Assembly (NCBI GenBank): GCA_910589415.1
Contig: OU342630.1
Location: 72,040,186 to 72,104,185 of the forward strand
Origin: Malachius bipustulatus
Lineage: Eukaryota > Arthropoda > Insecta > Coleoptera > Melyridae
Direction of reading: 5' to 3'
Length of the DNA stretch: 64,000 nucleotides
Of this stretch, positions 37,176 to 48,580 are shown one piece after another; position 1 is the first letter of the stretch, and each line of letters begins with the position of its first letter. Under the pieces are notes generated by a model. The model had not been told where the DNA came from, did not search any database, and worked only from the letters and a program-made list of their open reading frames with translations. A program made the translations under genes and the position numbers.

Positions 37176-37879
37176 TTTCTCTTTAATCGATAATAGAAAA
37201 TTTAATGACGATTTTTAAACTTATTATGCTTCATAAAACACACTATACATTTTCTAGTGCTAAAGAGCCGACTCTTCAAAATAGAATACTCGTATATCGT
37301 ATATCGATTAAAGTAAACCAGAATTGGAGAATACTGAACTTATGTTAAACACACAGTTTCCAATGACTCAAAGGCGAATTTTTCAAAGAAATACGAACTG
37401 GCATCAAGCTCAGGTATAAAGACAAGCTAAAGAATTAAATTGATTAAACTTCAGGAAAAACGAGTAAGCTTAGGTACTGGAGCACCCGAGCACCAAACTA
37501 AATAATAGAGCTGTTTCATTAGTTGGTCTAACAAAATGAGCAAAAGCAGATGACACATCGGAGCTGAACTTATTCCAGCTATGTCCCTACTCGACTATGT
37601 AACTGCAATATGCCGGCATTCAAGACTGTCCTCCTAGGAACATAACCTAAAATGAGTAAAATATAGTTTTGAGTGAAAATTAAATCACAACAACAGTAAA
37701 CCATAGTAGGCGATGTATACATATAGGTGTAGTAAAAGCTTACAATGTAACTATAACGTTTTCTGAAGGACACAATCCTAATGGTATGATAAGTTTCACT
37801 GGTTAATTCCAGCGCATCAGTCTGACATATTATTACCGCCAGAGGAGTGTACCGAACAGAAAGTAAACCAACATACATA

Positions 37880-38700
37880 AATAGATTGATTTGTCGAAAA
37901 CATGGTGACTTGCAAGGCAAATGTCATCTAACGACTGAAAGTATACAACTTTCAATCATTAGAGATTCTCTCAGAGAAAGATGCAAAATTTCTCACTGCC
38001 ATGTCTGACTGTTCATCGAAAAAGCAATTACCTTGCGAATCTCAATAAACAAATCAGAGATGGAGCTAGTCACAAAGCTGTATTCCTAGAAAGGAATTAG
38101 TTTCTAAGAAACAAATTGATACAAATTGATTTTATTATAGGGTGAAATTTCTGGTTTGCGATTATGGCTTTGCTGACCAGGTTAAGCAATATATTTTGCT
38201 GTTTGATCCCATTTGCACACGTTAATTAACTAAGTCAAAGCTCTGATTGCTCTGCTGCAGAGGCTATTCATTTATGGTTTCATATATGAAATTTTCACAT
38301 TTAAATCCTAAAGTTGAACACAGAAGAAGAATGGCATAAAGTGACCAAGTAAGTGATTTTTTGCTTGATAATTTGGATGCTGACGGCTTAATAAGCCTAC
38401 ATCACTTCTTCATCGAAAACGTTGGAATATTTAAACCGTTGCAAGAAAATTTTTTATTACAGCCTATTGTATTCAGGAACATGGCCAAATTGAAACATCC
38501 GAATTTTTCAAACCTTGCAATAATTAAACTGCTACAATTTCCAGCTTCTTCCACTCAAATCGAAATGGTTTTTTTCAAGCTGGTCATATGTTCATTCGCA
38601 AATTAGAAATTGGGTCACATTTGACCGATTAAAAAAAAACTGTTACATGTGTATTATTCTTTAAAAATTCTAAATTCTAATAACAGTCATGAATACTAAA
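37880..38700 (+). pseudogene. hAT-superfamily transposase remnant, C-terminal part, multiply frameshifted
   Basis: Forward frames show CHLTTESIQLSIIRDSL (the position of the CAAHTLQL-type block, about 37915), YGFADQVKQYILLFDPI (about 38160), DADGLISLHHFF, then NLAIIKLLQFPASSTQIE (38512 onward). After a frameshift this continues SSWSYVHSQIRNWVTFDRLK. After another shift, LLHVYYSLKILN. The FPASS-x-x-x-E block and the following RNxxxFDRxxKLLxVYY are the classic hAT dimerisation domain at the C-terminus. At least three frame breaks and internal stops show that it is dead. The DNA-binding BED part is not seen. Confidence 0.75.
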
Positions 38701-39434
38701 AAGTGTAACTGACTCAAAAAGAAAGCCTTTCTTGTTCCTTACTTATCATCAATTCCAATCCAGATAATTTTAATGAAATTCAAAATAAATAATCTTAAAT
38801 GTAGGATTACCAATGGTAATAATATTCATGTAATCAATAAAAAATGAGGCATACCTTATTTATTAGTAATTACTTATTATTAGATACCTAAACTATTAAC
38901 TGCATAAGCATAACTTTGCATTGTTTACATTCTTTTCGTTCTTTACATTCTTTACCCGTAAAGAGTCGCGTAAAGAATTCAGGTAAAATATACGGCACAT
39001 TACAAATTACAAAATATTACGGCACACGCAGTCACGTGACTATAAAATCTACTAGTTCTCAGCTCTACATCCAGATGTAATAACCAAACGCAGTAATAGT
39101 TACAAGAATTTTACTATTGCATTCTGATTACTTACAGCCAATATTATAAAGGCTCATTAGGCTAACGGGCAGATTTCTGTGCTCATGTTTGAAGCTAATA
39201 TCGACGTCAAATGACTTTTATTACATTTCTGTAATTACTTTCATGTCAAGAATAGATAAATTTAAAAAATTTCCGCTTAGACTCGATACCTTCTTCAGAA
39301 ATGGCTACAGAATCAGCCCGTTAACTTAATGAGCCTTTATAATACCCGCTGTTAATGTTTTATTAATTGATAATCGATACTATAATCTAAGATAGAAAAA
39401 TGCCTAAATAATATATAATTTAACGAGGGCCTAG
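38701..39434. other. Noncoding AT-rich interval
   Basis: A possible inverted pair flanks 39140-39350: ATTATAAAGGCTCATTAGGC (39133) and AATGAGCCTTTATAATACCC (39329), with CTAACGGGCAGATTTCTG facing AGAATCAGCCCGTTAAC. This suggests another MITE of about 220 bp with 35-base arms. No gene. Confidence 0.55.
39132..39352. mobile_element. MITE-like inverted repeat, ~220 bp
   Basis: The left arm reads TATTATAAAGGCTCATTAGG then CTAACGGGCAGATTTCTG. The right arm is the complement (CAGAATCAGCCCGTTAAC then TTAATGAGCCTTTATAATAC) with a few mismatches. Centre is AT-rich, no coding. Confidence 0.7.
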
Positions 39435-40296
39435 TATACAGGGTGAGTCATTTCAATCTTCGGACCCGGATATCTCTGTTGGTAAGCCAGATACAAAAAA
39501 AATTGTGCAGACAACAGTTGTTCAAGACAATGGGGGTCATCTGACTGTACTGATTACTTAAACCTTGTGGACAAATTTCATGGTCATTTGAAGGTGAAGG
39601 TTGTTTTTTAAATAGGACACCCTGTATATTTTTGCTTTTTTATATTTGCCGAGAAAATCCAATAAGGATGGTTTTTACAGTTGCAGTCTAAAATGAGTAG
39701 GTTATGAGTTATAAACAATTAAAAATCGCAGTTTCTCATGTTAAAAGCAGTGTACATCGGAAACGGCTCCAACTATCGGAAAACGGCTTGCATGTCCCTA
39801 TCCTAATTTTTCATGTAGTGTCCTACTATGTGGTCTAAATTTTATTACAGAGTGAGGAAAATTACCAGTTTTTTAATCACCCTGTATAAAAATTTCATCC
39901 ACACAATACGATACTACATGAAAAATTTGGATGGGGACATGCAAGTCATTTTCCGATAATTGGAGCCGTTTCTGATGTACACTGCTTTTAACATGAGAAA
40001 CGCCGATTTTCAGTTGTTTATGACTCATAACCGACTCATTTTAGATTACAAGTGTAAAAACCATTCTTATTGGATTTTCTCGGGAAATATGAAAAATAAA
40101 AAATATACAGTGTGTCCTATTTAAAAAACAACATTCGCCTTCAAATGACCATGAAATTCGTCCACAAGGTCAATGTCATCAGTACAGTCAGATGACCCCC
40201 ATTGTTTTGAACAACTGTTGTCTGCAGATTTTTTTTGTATCTGGTTTATCAACAGAGATATGCGTGTCCGAAGATTGAAATGACTCACCCTGTATA
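39435..40296. mobile_element. Foldback element, 862-bp near-perfect palindrome
   Basis: Ends TATACAGGGTGAGTCATTTC and GAAATGACTCACCCTGTATA. Arms pair essentially along their whole length, including an inner TAGGACACCCTGTATATTTT (39612-39631) facing an AAATATACAGTGTGTCC (40102 onward). A transcript would fold into a hairpin of about 400 base pairs. Noncoding and TA-flanked. Confidence 0.9.
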
Positions 40297-40568
40297 ATAA
40301 TTAGCAGTTTCTTTTGAAAAACGACTAATCAAAAAAAAAATTAAATACATCTTCTAAAAATGGATACAGCACCAGTTACGATATCAAGTAAATATACACG
40401 AGGAATGTAAAGAAGCCCAAGTTTTCATGAGAAAAAGAAAAAGAAAAATTCATCCTTCAACTTCGGAAGATAGGCACTTAGTTCAGTACACTGTTCATAT
40501 ACCTAAGTACCCGTAAATAAAACGCAAAATGTTTCATTCATATAATCCAAAATAATATATTTATTTTG

Positions 40569-40896
40569 TATACAGGGTGATTCATGAGTGACCTTACATA
40601 GACTTTCAACAAAAACCATGGGGGCAAAAATTTTCAAGTCCGGTCCTGGATTTTTAATTAACTCAGAATGCGGTTCTGATGATTTTCCGGAATGCACCAT
40701 TTCTAGTAAATTTCTACAAAATATCTCCAGCCGTTTCAGAAATATCGCCTATCAAAGTTTTGTACCTGAGACATAAAACACCCTGTAACTTCTTAACCAA
40801 TCACACAAAAAAAAATTCTTTTGTGGTTTTCGAACCGCCTTCAATTCCGCTTATCACCATTGATCTATGTAAGGTCACTCATGAATCACCCTGTAT
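40569..40896. mobile_element. MITE, 326 bp with 30-bp TIRs
   Basis: TACAGGGTGATTCATGAGTG at the left and CACTCATGAATCACCCTGTA at the right, extended to about 30 bases each by ACCTTACATA/TATGTAAGGT. Interior is noncoding; frames crossing it are not genes. It abuts the TGTAACG terminus at 40897. Confidence 0.85.
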
Positions 40897-41369
40897 TGTA
40901 ACGTAAAGGACCCGGGCCCCTTTATCTGCAGCGAAAAGCCACCGTGTGTGTGATCGTCTAGTTTCCCTAATTTCTCTTAATAGGACCGCTGTGTTTTCCT
41001 ACGTTGCGTTTACCGTTGTCACCCCTGCTCTTTGATTGAGGTATGCCAGGATTAGTATGGCCGAAACGGATGCGCAAAGAACCTACTGGGATTTTTCTTT
41101 TGTCGGAAAAGCGGGGAAATTTAACTGGGACTCGTTGTTAACTTTTTGATTTCTATCAGATGTTTAAAAGCGAGTGATGAGCGAGAGAATTCGTTTGCAA
41201 GGGTGTAAAATGGTGAATGGCGAGATGGGCTGTGTTTTTGCATAGAGAGTGCAAAAGAAAATGGAAAGCGAAGAGGGATCCCTTTCATCCATCTTTCAAA
41301 CTATAATCCATTTCGGATTCCACTCTTTTACACACCTGTGCTTTCTTTTTGGTTTTTGTTTCGTTTACA

Positions 41370-41603
41370 GACTACCCGGTATATGCGGGAATGTCTTATT
41401 ATTTCGTTTTGCTTTCATTTCGGTTACAGACTATCCGGTATATGCGGAAATGTCCGTGTGTTTAACTAGTCAACGATTTTCTTTGCCTAATTTCCTTTTT
41501 CTAGATTCTTTGATCTCACTTCAAACTTCAAGCAACGGCTTGAATTAATTAAAGAATACAACCACTTTGGTTTTCAGACGATCCGGGATATTGCGGAAAT
41601 GTC
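41370..41603 (+). repeat. Three-unit hairpin repeat GAC-NNYCCG-loop-CGGR-AAT-GTC
   Basis: Units at 41370-41395, 41429-41454 and 41577-41603. Each has outer GAC/GTC and inner CCCG/CGGG or TCCG/CGGA, with loop GTATATG or GGATATTG. Change of C to T in the 5' stem is matched by G to A in the 3' stem, so pairing is kept. TTACA or TTTCA precedes each unit. No protein frame. Confidence 0.75.
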
Positions 41604-43300
41604 TGACTCATTACCTATTCGAGTACAGGGTTGCCACTTCTCCTGAATTTTGATTGCGTATCTTTTATAAAATCGTTCCTTCCGACTCTCTTTTATTTAA
41701 TGATTTTATTTGCACAGTTGATTTACCTAGGAGTGTGAATTATTTCACCTCCGTTTATTTAATTCCTAACCTGGGTGATACTGTATTTAGTTATCACTTT
41801 GTATACCTTGTTGTTATTTGTCTTGTTCTACCTTTTATTGCACCCGTCGATGCTGCCTCGTCAGGCGACCTTTATGTCACATTTATGTTACCTTGCCCTT
41901 AGGCATTTGTCACTGTTATACCTGATGATTTACCTTACTCGTCATTCGAGTGCTTTTCTGATTGAAACCTTAATCAACTGTATTATTGTAGATTTTTCTA
42001 CACACCTTGATTTATTACCCAGAGCATGTTGGCTCCGTTTTCTCGAAGATCTTTGTTCCTCAACGTGATTATTAGCTGACCATACTACAGACCACGACTC
42101 TTTAACCATTAATCTAGTTAATGATTGAAAATGCTGGACTTTTGTTTATCATTCGTGTTTAGGCTTGTTTACAGACAAATTACTTAATCTTTTGTATCGG
42201 CACCAACACACCGGTCCGCCAGTAACACGAGTACGTCGGCCTATCACCCCAAAGAGCGTAGATAGTATGATGAGAACATAATAATAACATTTGTCACATA
42301 AGATTTAGGTGTGTATAAAATCTGGTTAGAAGAGATTCGGAAAAACGACCTTATAATGATCAATGTGGTTTTTGAATCTAAATTGGCTTTACCCATTCTC
42401 GAGGCCGTTCTAATTTTAGTGATTTTGATTCTCTATTTGCTGATTTGCCTATCCTAGCTTTATTTTGGTTATTGGATTGCCTGATAGGTGAGGGCGGTTA
42501 TTACACCTGACAACCTTGCTTTGGTTTACTTCGTTTCTCTATCCTACTCTGAGGGTGCTTTTGCCCTGTTGCGCTCTATGATTTCCACTTTCCGGTACAA
42601 CGGAGGTCTTCACCTGGACATCGAGGTGAATCCCTCCCCCGGGTATTAATCGATTACCTACTCTAACTCCTAATTGTGTCTTGTAATGGAATTAGTATTT
42701 CCTGATAATATTTGCGAATTAGCAGAGGCTACATCTGACAACGCTGCCTTGTTCTATCTAGACCTGTACTAACCGGGGGTGCTCTGCTATGTGATCTTTA
42801 TTTATGGTGTCATATAATGGCGAGAAACTCCTTTCACTTTCTAACATCGTGTTTAAAGGGACAGCAGATGCCGGTCTACTATTTGGTAAATAATAACTCG
42901 GACTCTTCGAAGAATAGGATGATTGAATCATGGGCCGTTTTGTTTACGGATTATTAATTCCTGACCTGCGTCTGTTTTCTCTCCTAGCTATATCTCGATT
43001 CCCTATACCGGGATGAAGTAGGTACCTAATACTATTGGTGCTGCCGTCTGTTTCCTTACTAATTGTTTTGCCTGATTTAAAATGGGACCTGCACACGTGA
43101 ATGTTGCGAATCGGTTTGATTATTTATTTATTTGGATTTTGTTTTGAAGAGATCTTCCCTAACTGGTGGTAGGTGGAAATTCAACTGGCGTGGGTGGGGG
43201 TTTATGAATCAGTATGATTTATTTATTGATTTGAATTTCGTTTGAAGAATGATTGGTTCTAACTGATTGTATGTGGAAATTTCCCTAATCGTAAAGGAAA
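41604..43300. other. T-rich noncoding flank with scattered hairpins and a ~97-bp direct repeat
   Basis: Hairpins: GTGATA/TATCAC (about 41776-41798), GCCT/AGGC (about 41856-41867), GGAGG-TC-TTCACCT/AGGTGAA-TC-CCTCC (42602-42637), TCCC/GGGA (about 42999-43012). Segment 43112-43190 is repeated, diverged, at 43209-43295 (GTTTGAAGA, CTAACTG, TAGGTGGAAATT-type words). Short open frames at 41249-42068 have no recognisable product. Confidence 0.55.
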
Positions 43301-43480
43301 GAGCGTATGGAGTGCATAGAAACTACCATCTCGTTTACGCTCCTTTTGGATAGGAAAATTCACGGTTTTTCTGGGTTGATTGGTTAGGAAATTTGTAGCG
43401 AGTGCATAGAAACTACCATCTCATCTACAAATTTGGTTGAAAGAATGTCAGACCTGGAGTGCGCTAATAAAAGCCATCTC
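43301..43480 (+). repeat. Three hairpins with constant GAGTG...CATCTC core and variable stems
   Basis: Unit 1 (43301-43342): outer stem GAGCGTA/TACGCTC. Unit 2 (43389-43434): outer stem AAATTTGTAG/CTACAAATTT. Unit 3 (43457-43480): core only. All contain GAG(TG)...(CA)TCTC. The innermost stem is TAG/CTA in units 1 and 2 and GCT/AGC in unit 3. Stems differ in sequence but stay paired. A further CTGCTT/AAGCAG hairpin at about 43567-43584 and GCGAG/CTCGC at about 43683-43697 follow. Confidence 0.7.
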
Positions 43481-44418
43481 GTTGATCTTCCAAGCAAGGG
43501 TTAAGGAATATGACAGAGCTCGATCGAAGTCTGATCTCACTCTGTTTTGAGCTCCGGCAGGACGTCTGCTTTTATAGAAGCAGTCGCCCGATTTCTAAAC
43601 ACCGCGCAATAATGAACCTTATTGACTCTTCTCTCCTGCCGTGATTTAGTCCGTAATCATATCTCATTTGTCTTGAGATTTGGCGAGTTGACCTCGCGGC
43701 TACTTTACTGATTTGTCCGGAACCTGAACTATCTAAATTTTCCTTCAAATCGGTCGACGCGTTTAGGTACTTCTCATTGTGTCTAGTTATTTTAATTACA
43801 CCGACACAACTTTCACTTCGCGTTTTCCTTTACTGGCCGTTTAGGTACCGCAGCTAATTTTCGGCTATTGGAGTTTATTTATTCGTTTTATCGATTGGTG
43901 AACTTTTCATTGTCGTAGGTGTAATAACTACTGAGTTACTTTTGTCTTTGCGAAGGCTTATTGTTTGCTCTGATTTCACATTCCTTTACCCGGTCTGTTT
44001 CTTTCCACTCGTTCTTGTATGTAGGTCACCTATTATTTCCTTCATCACGCGGGCCGACAGTGTCGCACCACAATGCCTGGCCCTACCATCTGGTCGTGCC
44101 TACCCTAGCCCGGCCGGTCCTTCCGATATCTTTTTAAAGCGCTGGAATGAGCGATTTCTCTTTTCTGAATATTTAATGTGCTGACGGGATCGTTTACTTG
44201 ATGTAACGGCGGGTGGCTGTGTTTGAATTTTCTAACAATTTTACCTTCATGTATTCACGTACCTATATTCTCGCACTGTTTGCTTTTACGATTTGGGGCT
44301 GATTTAATGAGGCGAGGGAAATAATTTCCTGATAATCCTACCTAGGTGCGATCCATTTCAGTATACCTACGCGTCATTTATGAAACTGCGACATAATAGT
44401 ATATATTGTGAAACAAGT

Positions 44419-44517
44419 GCGGAAAAGAGAAAATTTCTCACGAGTGTGAAAGAATTGTGACACGAGACGAAGTCGAGTGTCACAATTCACACGAGTGTGA
44501 AATTTCTTTTCCGCACG
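44419..44517. repeat. Palindrome, ~45-bp arms (GTGCGGAAAAG ends)
   Basis: GTGCGGAAAAGAG at the left faces TCTTTTCCGCACG at the right. Inner words ACGAGTGTGAAAGAATTGTG and CACAATTCACACGAGTGTG are inverted, and the centre is CACGAGACGAAGTCGAGTG. It lies just beyond the 3' end of the minus-strand ORF at 44559-44771. Probably part of a transposon end or regulatory region. Confidence 0.8.
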
Positions 44518-44558
44518 TGCTACACACAGTACTTTTCCTACGACCACAATTTACCAGA

Positions 44559-44771
44559 TTAATTATTTAACAAATTTAACACATAAATTATTTTTTCTGA
44601 CAATGCTCTGCTTTTATGACCTTTTCTCCAATTTATGAAATGTTTATAAGCAGATTCGTATTTTTCTCTCGAAACTATGGGTAGCAAATTCAAAGAACAC
44701 AAACCTGCTTGTTTTCTGACTTCAGCAGGTGGTGTATTTTCCGCTTCAAATTCAAAGGAATCAGAATCCAT
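44559..44771 (-). CDS. N-terminal fragment of a tyrosine-recombinase-like (Crypton-type?) protein
   Basis: A 70-residue frame begins MDSDSFEFEAENTPPAEV. Its second half (LLPIVSREKYESAYKHFINW then RKGHKSRALSEKI) resembles the SAM-like core-binding domain at the start of insect tyrosine-recombinase proteins (LP-x-S-x-x-x-Y-x-x-x-Y-x-x-F-x-x-W, then S-E-x-x-L). The match ends after LSEKI, and the remaining residues look like noncoding read-through; catalytic R..HxxR..Y residues are absent. The piece is truncated. A 15-base inverted pair (TTTTCCTACGACCAC at 44533-44547, complement at 45384-45398) brackets it. Family recognition is from memory of the pattern and is moderate. Confidence 0.4.
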   Translation of the reverse strand: MDSDSFEFEAENTPPAEVRKQAGLCSLNLLPIVSREKYESAYKHFINWRKGHKSRALSEKIIYVLNLLNN

Positions 44772-47700
44772 TATATAATGATAGGTAACTAAAATTTATT
44801 TTTTCAGACTACCTAGGTATTATTTTCAATTATTTACCAATGACTTTTTAATATTACTATTATATACTGTTAAATCATTGAATTCTACCGACAATATTAT
44901 TATTATTTATTATTAGACTCCGTATCTAAACTAAAAATAAAGTGCATGACGTGGAGCCTGGAGACGTGGTAGATATGCAACTTCCACACAACGCAGGCGC
45001 AGTCGTGGATTGAAGTTAGAGGTGTGCGAGTTTTCACGTTCGTGAATTTGATTTGAACGCTACGCAATGCTGTTATTAGCGATCAACTCGTAAATTTTAA
45101 TAATAATTACTGCCACAAGAGAATAATGAGTATATTTTATAGTCTTGTCGGGTTCTATGTTATCCCATTTGTGTTTATTTTATCACCTTGAAGCTTTAAA
45201 TGAATAGTTATTCCATTAACAATAAGTAACAGTGAGTTCTCAGTTACCGCCCATCTTTACATTAAAACAGTACGGAAACGATTTTTGGCTATGCCTTATG
45301 TCACTTTGTCGCACAGTTTTGGATACGTGAGAAATCTGCTAGTTTGCGCACAAAAAACGATGCGCAAAGTAGTGTTTTGTATAGTGGTCGTAGGAAAAAT
45401 ATATTTTTTATAAATCATCCACAAATCATTATATTGTGTTAACGTATTAAATTCTCAAAAACCGCATGGCTCAAAAGAAACATTTCTTTCTTTGGTAGAT
45501 AACAGAGACAGACATACCTTAAATTCAAAGTGGCAAATAAGTATTAAAAGCATTGACCTTAATCCGTGAAAGGTAAAGCTAAAACTTAGTGTCATATGAA
45601 TAAATGTTCTTTGAAAATTCTGTAGTAGCAGCATTGAAACGAACCGAAATACATTCAAAAAATATCACCTCTATCAAATACCGCCAATTTTTTTTGCTTA
45701 TTATCTGAGAAATCACCAGCTTCCAAGTATAAGAATTTCTCTAAAGTTTAGTGTGAAGATAACAATATCCTTGGAGGACAATACCTACGTGACCATGTAA
45801 AAGGAGCCTGTCGAGATATTGTACAAAAGGACCCATTTCTTTATTAGTCTTATTTATCTCTCGGCAAATAATTTTCATAGGTATTGAATACCAACGTCTC
45901 GTCACCAGCGATATGGTCTAGCGTTGCATTATAGCTAATATATATTTAAGTGACTAGCCTACCTGGCTACCATAGAATTTCATAACCCAACTCTATTCAA
46001 CCCCAGACGGTAGTAAATTTTTACAAGCTGCCGTGAAATCGCTTTAAAGCTAGAAACACTCTAATGGGCAGTTTATTGTTATAAATAGGAAGAAAGCAGA
46101 CCCTAAATAAACCGGAACGAAATTGCTTGAGACGTTCAGAGGAGACCGCTCAGTTCATAGGTGAGTTCTTTGAATTCACCGATGGACACTTAAAGACCCA
46201 TTAGTCAACCCAAGTACAAAGAGAAGATACTATGTCGAACATGATTGGTTTGGAGGAGACCAAAAATGATCCGATTGGCTGGCTCGGACAGCACCAACGC
46301 CCACTGACGGAGTTTTTTTGAGTAAAGCCGAAGTTTCTGAAACGAAAGCGAGGACAGTTGAAATTTAACTTTCGAAGCAGTAACTAGTAAAATCTTAAAG
46401 AGCCGTTTAGTGACTTCCTGCCGTTATTTCTCGCACTTCAGTACTACTACAGGTGATCTAATTTTGTCTCGCGAACGGGAAATTTGTGGAAGATGGTTTT
46501 ACCCCGAGTGTTAGTGAAACGAAGATGAAGAGACAAATCAACAACTGCACACCACCGTCCTCCAAGACCTGCAGCGTTGGAAGCCATCCAGACGAAGGCC
46601 CCCGTTGAGCTCCGACACCCCGAGGGCTAATAAAAGGTCAGGTGTACATTTTACAACAATTATGATATTTTCTTGCTCATACCTATTTTTTTCGATCATC
46701 TTTACTTGAACATATCCATAACAATTTTTTTATCAACCTGTGTGTTTATATAGCGGCCATAGATGTTTCATTAATAATAATAAGTATACTAGAATATTCA
46801 TTGCTTTAGATTTATTATTTATTTATAATTATTTGTGAGGTATAGGGAGATTATTTTGCATTTTATTTAATCAAATTTTAAACCAATCATTATCAACCGA
46901 TATGGTAAAACCCTTTAAAAATATTTAATTACTACTTATGGCACTTCCCCTAGGGACAAATAAAGCCAAATTCATTAACTTCCGAACCAATCAATTTTAG
47001 AATTAATTCATGCTAAGGCACTTAAAGCAAAATCGGACATGACCAAATGAAATTAATCCACTTAAAATCAAGTGGTTCGTTTTGTACAAAACTCTCTTTC
47101 GTTTTTTTCTCCGCGACAACATTCGCCAGAATGTAGTTAAAAGGGTAGTAAGATGACTCATTGGGGTTTAAGGCTTCCGTTTTAAAGAAAACGCAAGCGT
47201 GTGAGTGAGAAGGCAAACAGTGTGACAGTAGTTAGTAGTAGAGCAAAGAAAAGGGTTAAAAGGCCATGTGTGGAACTTAGACACAATGAGTTCATGTAAG
47301 TACCTTTCGATCTAGGACCTGTTAATGAATCGTCGCTTGTCTATACACTGGCGCTCGGAGAATGAGGCAGTGTTAATTCAATGCAAAATCAAGCTTTTCT
47401 AAGCATATATGCATTCTGGGTTTATATCAAAAGAACCTCTGGTTGGTATCTAGGCTGTTTAGGTGGGAGATACCTAGTTTATTAATAAAGCTAATAAACT
47501 ATATCTTTACAGATAGCACTAGCACTATGGTTTGAATATCGAATAAGATCAGTTTCATGATCATAGATAAGATTTGGTGAATTTTCTTACCAAGACTTAT
47601 ATTTTACATTTGTGACAATAAAGAAATAATTATCAGGTGCATTTCCAATAATCAACACGGTCAAATAGCCAAGTTTCAACACTGACTCTCACAGTCGAAA

Positions 47701-48580
47701 TATACCTATCAAATCATCTTTCTAAATGATATTGCTCATCTACAATATTTTCCTAGCTCCGTCTAATAATCAGGGAAATGTCTCAGCACTTACAATCACT
47801 ACGAAAAGGACCGATTAATTTTATGGTCAGCACCTCTTCAGTTTTTCTTCATTGTACGATGAACCTCTCAACTTTAAGACAACAGAAAAAGAGCCAACAT
47901 TTTCTCTCTTTTTCGAACAATCTTTTATCGACGTTTCCATGCAAATAAGTTCAAACACTTCAAATTATCCAACTTTTCCGGAAACAAATCAAGGAAGTGA
48001 CCCCAGTTTCTCTGGGACTTCATCGAGAAATTATTATCTTATCAAACAAGTATCCGTTCCTGGAAACTACATACTAAGCACATTTTAATTGCTTGTCGTT
48101 CATTACAAACAGGAAAAATCCTATAAATTGTTGTGGCAATCAAAATCCAACTATTCCAAACATTTATTTACATATATCTTCATGGATTCCTATCCAAATA
48201 ACTTTTCACGGAATCTATACTCTAATAAGTTGGTAACATCGCTATGGAGGAAAAACGGGATCGTTAAGCCTTCGTTGGTGTTCTGGGTATGTGTGATAAT
48301 TGGTGCTTTATACCAGTACCACCTCCAGAGAATCCTGTACGTGTAAGCACTGCGGTCTCGCCCGGGAGCCCCGTTGGTGATCTGGGTCTTGTGCGCTAAC
48401 TGATTCTGCAGATCGGGAGCACTTCTGGAGAAACAAATACGGTTCACTACCATGCCGCTCTAGTTTAGAGTCCGCACAGTGATAGCCGGACGGGTCCTCC
48501 ATAGCATTCAACCAGAAGTGACTAGTCTATCTTAGTTAAGTGGCAGCAGTTAGATTTCAGTAAATCGTAATACCTACTAT
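44772..48580. other. Noncoding interior of the candidate element, with promoter-like block
   Basis: A TATAAATAGG word at about 46080, then TCAGTTCATAGGTGAGTTC (initiator-like TCAGT and a donor-like GTGAGT, 46151 onward), then GC-rich sequence to a GGCTAATAAAAGG (about 46626). This may be a promoter with an untranslated exon or a solo LTR; I cannot tell which. A tandem pair of about 100 bases lies at 48273 and 48373 (CGTTGGTG-TCTGGGT words). The open frame 47852-48088 shows no domain. Confidence 0.35.

Noticed and set aside
41249..42068. Series of 80-100-codon forward frames
   Set aside because: T-rich composition gives long hydrophobic frames by chance; the region is better explained by structured repeats.
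48190..48511. Two overlapping minus-strand frames as a gene
   Set aside because: They span a ~100-bp tandem duplication, overlap each other in different frames, and have no known domain.
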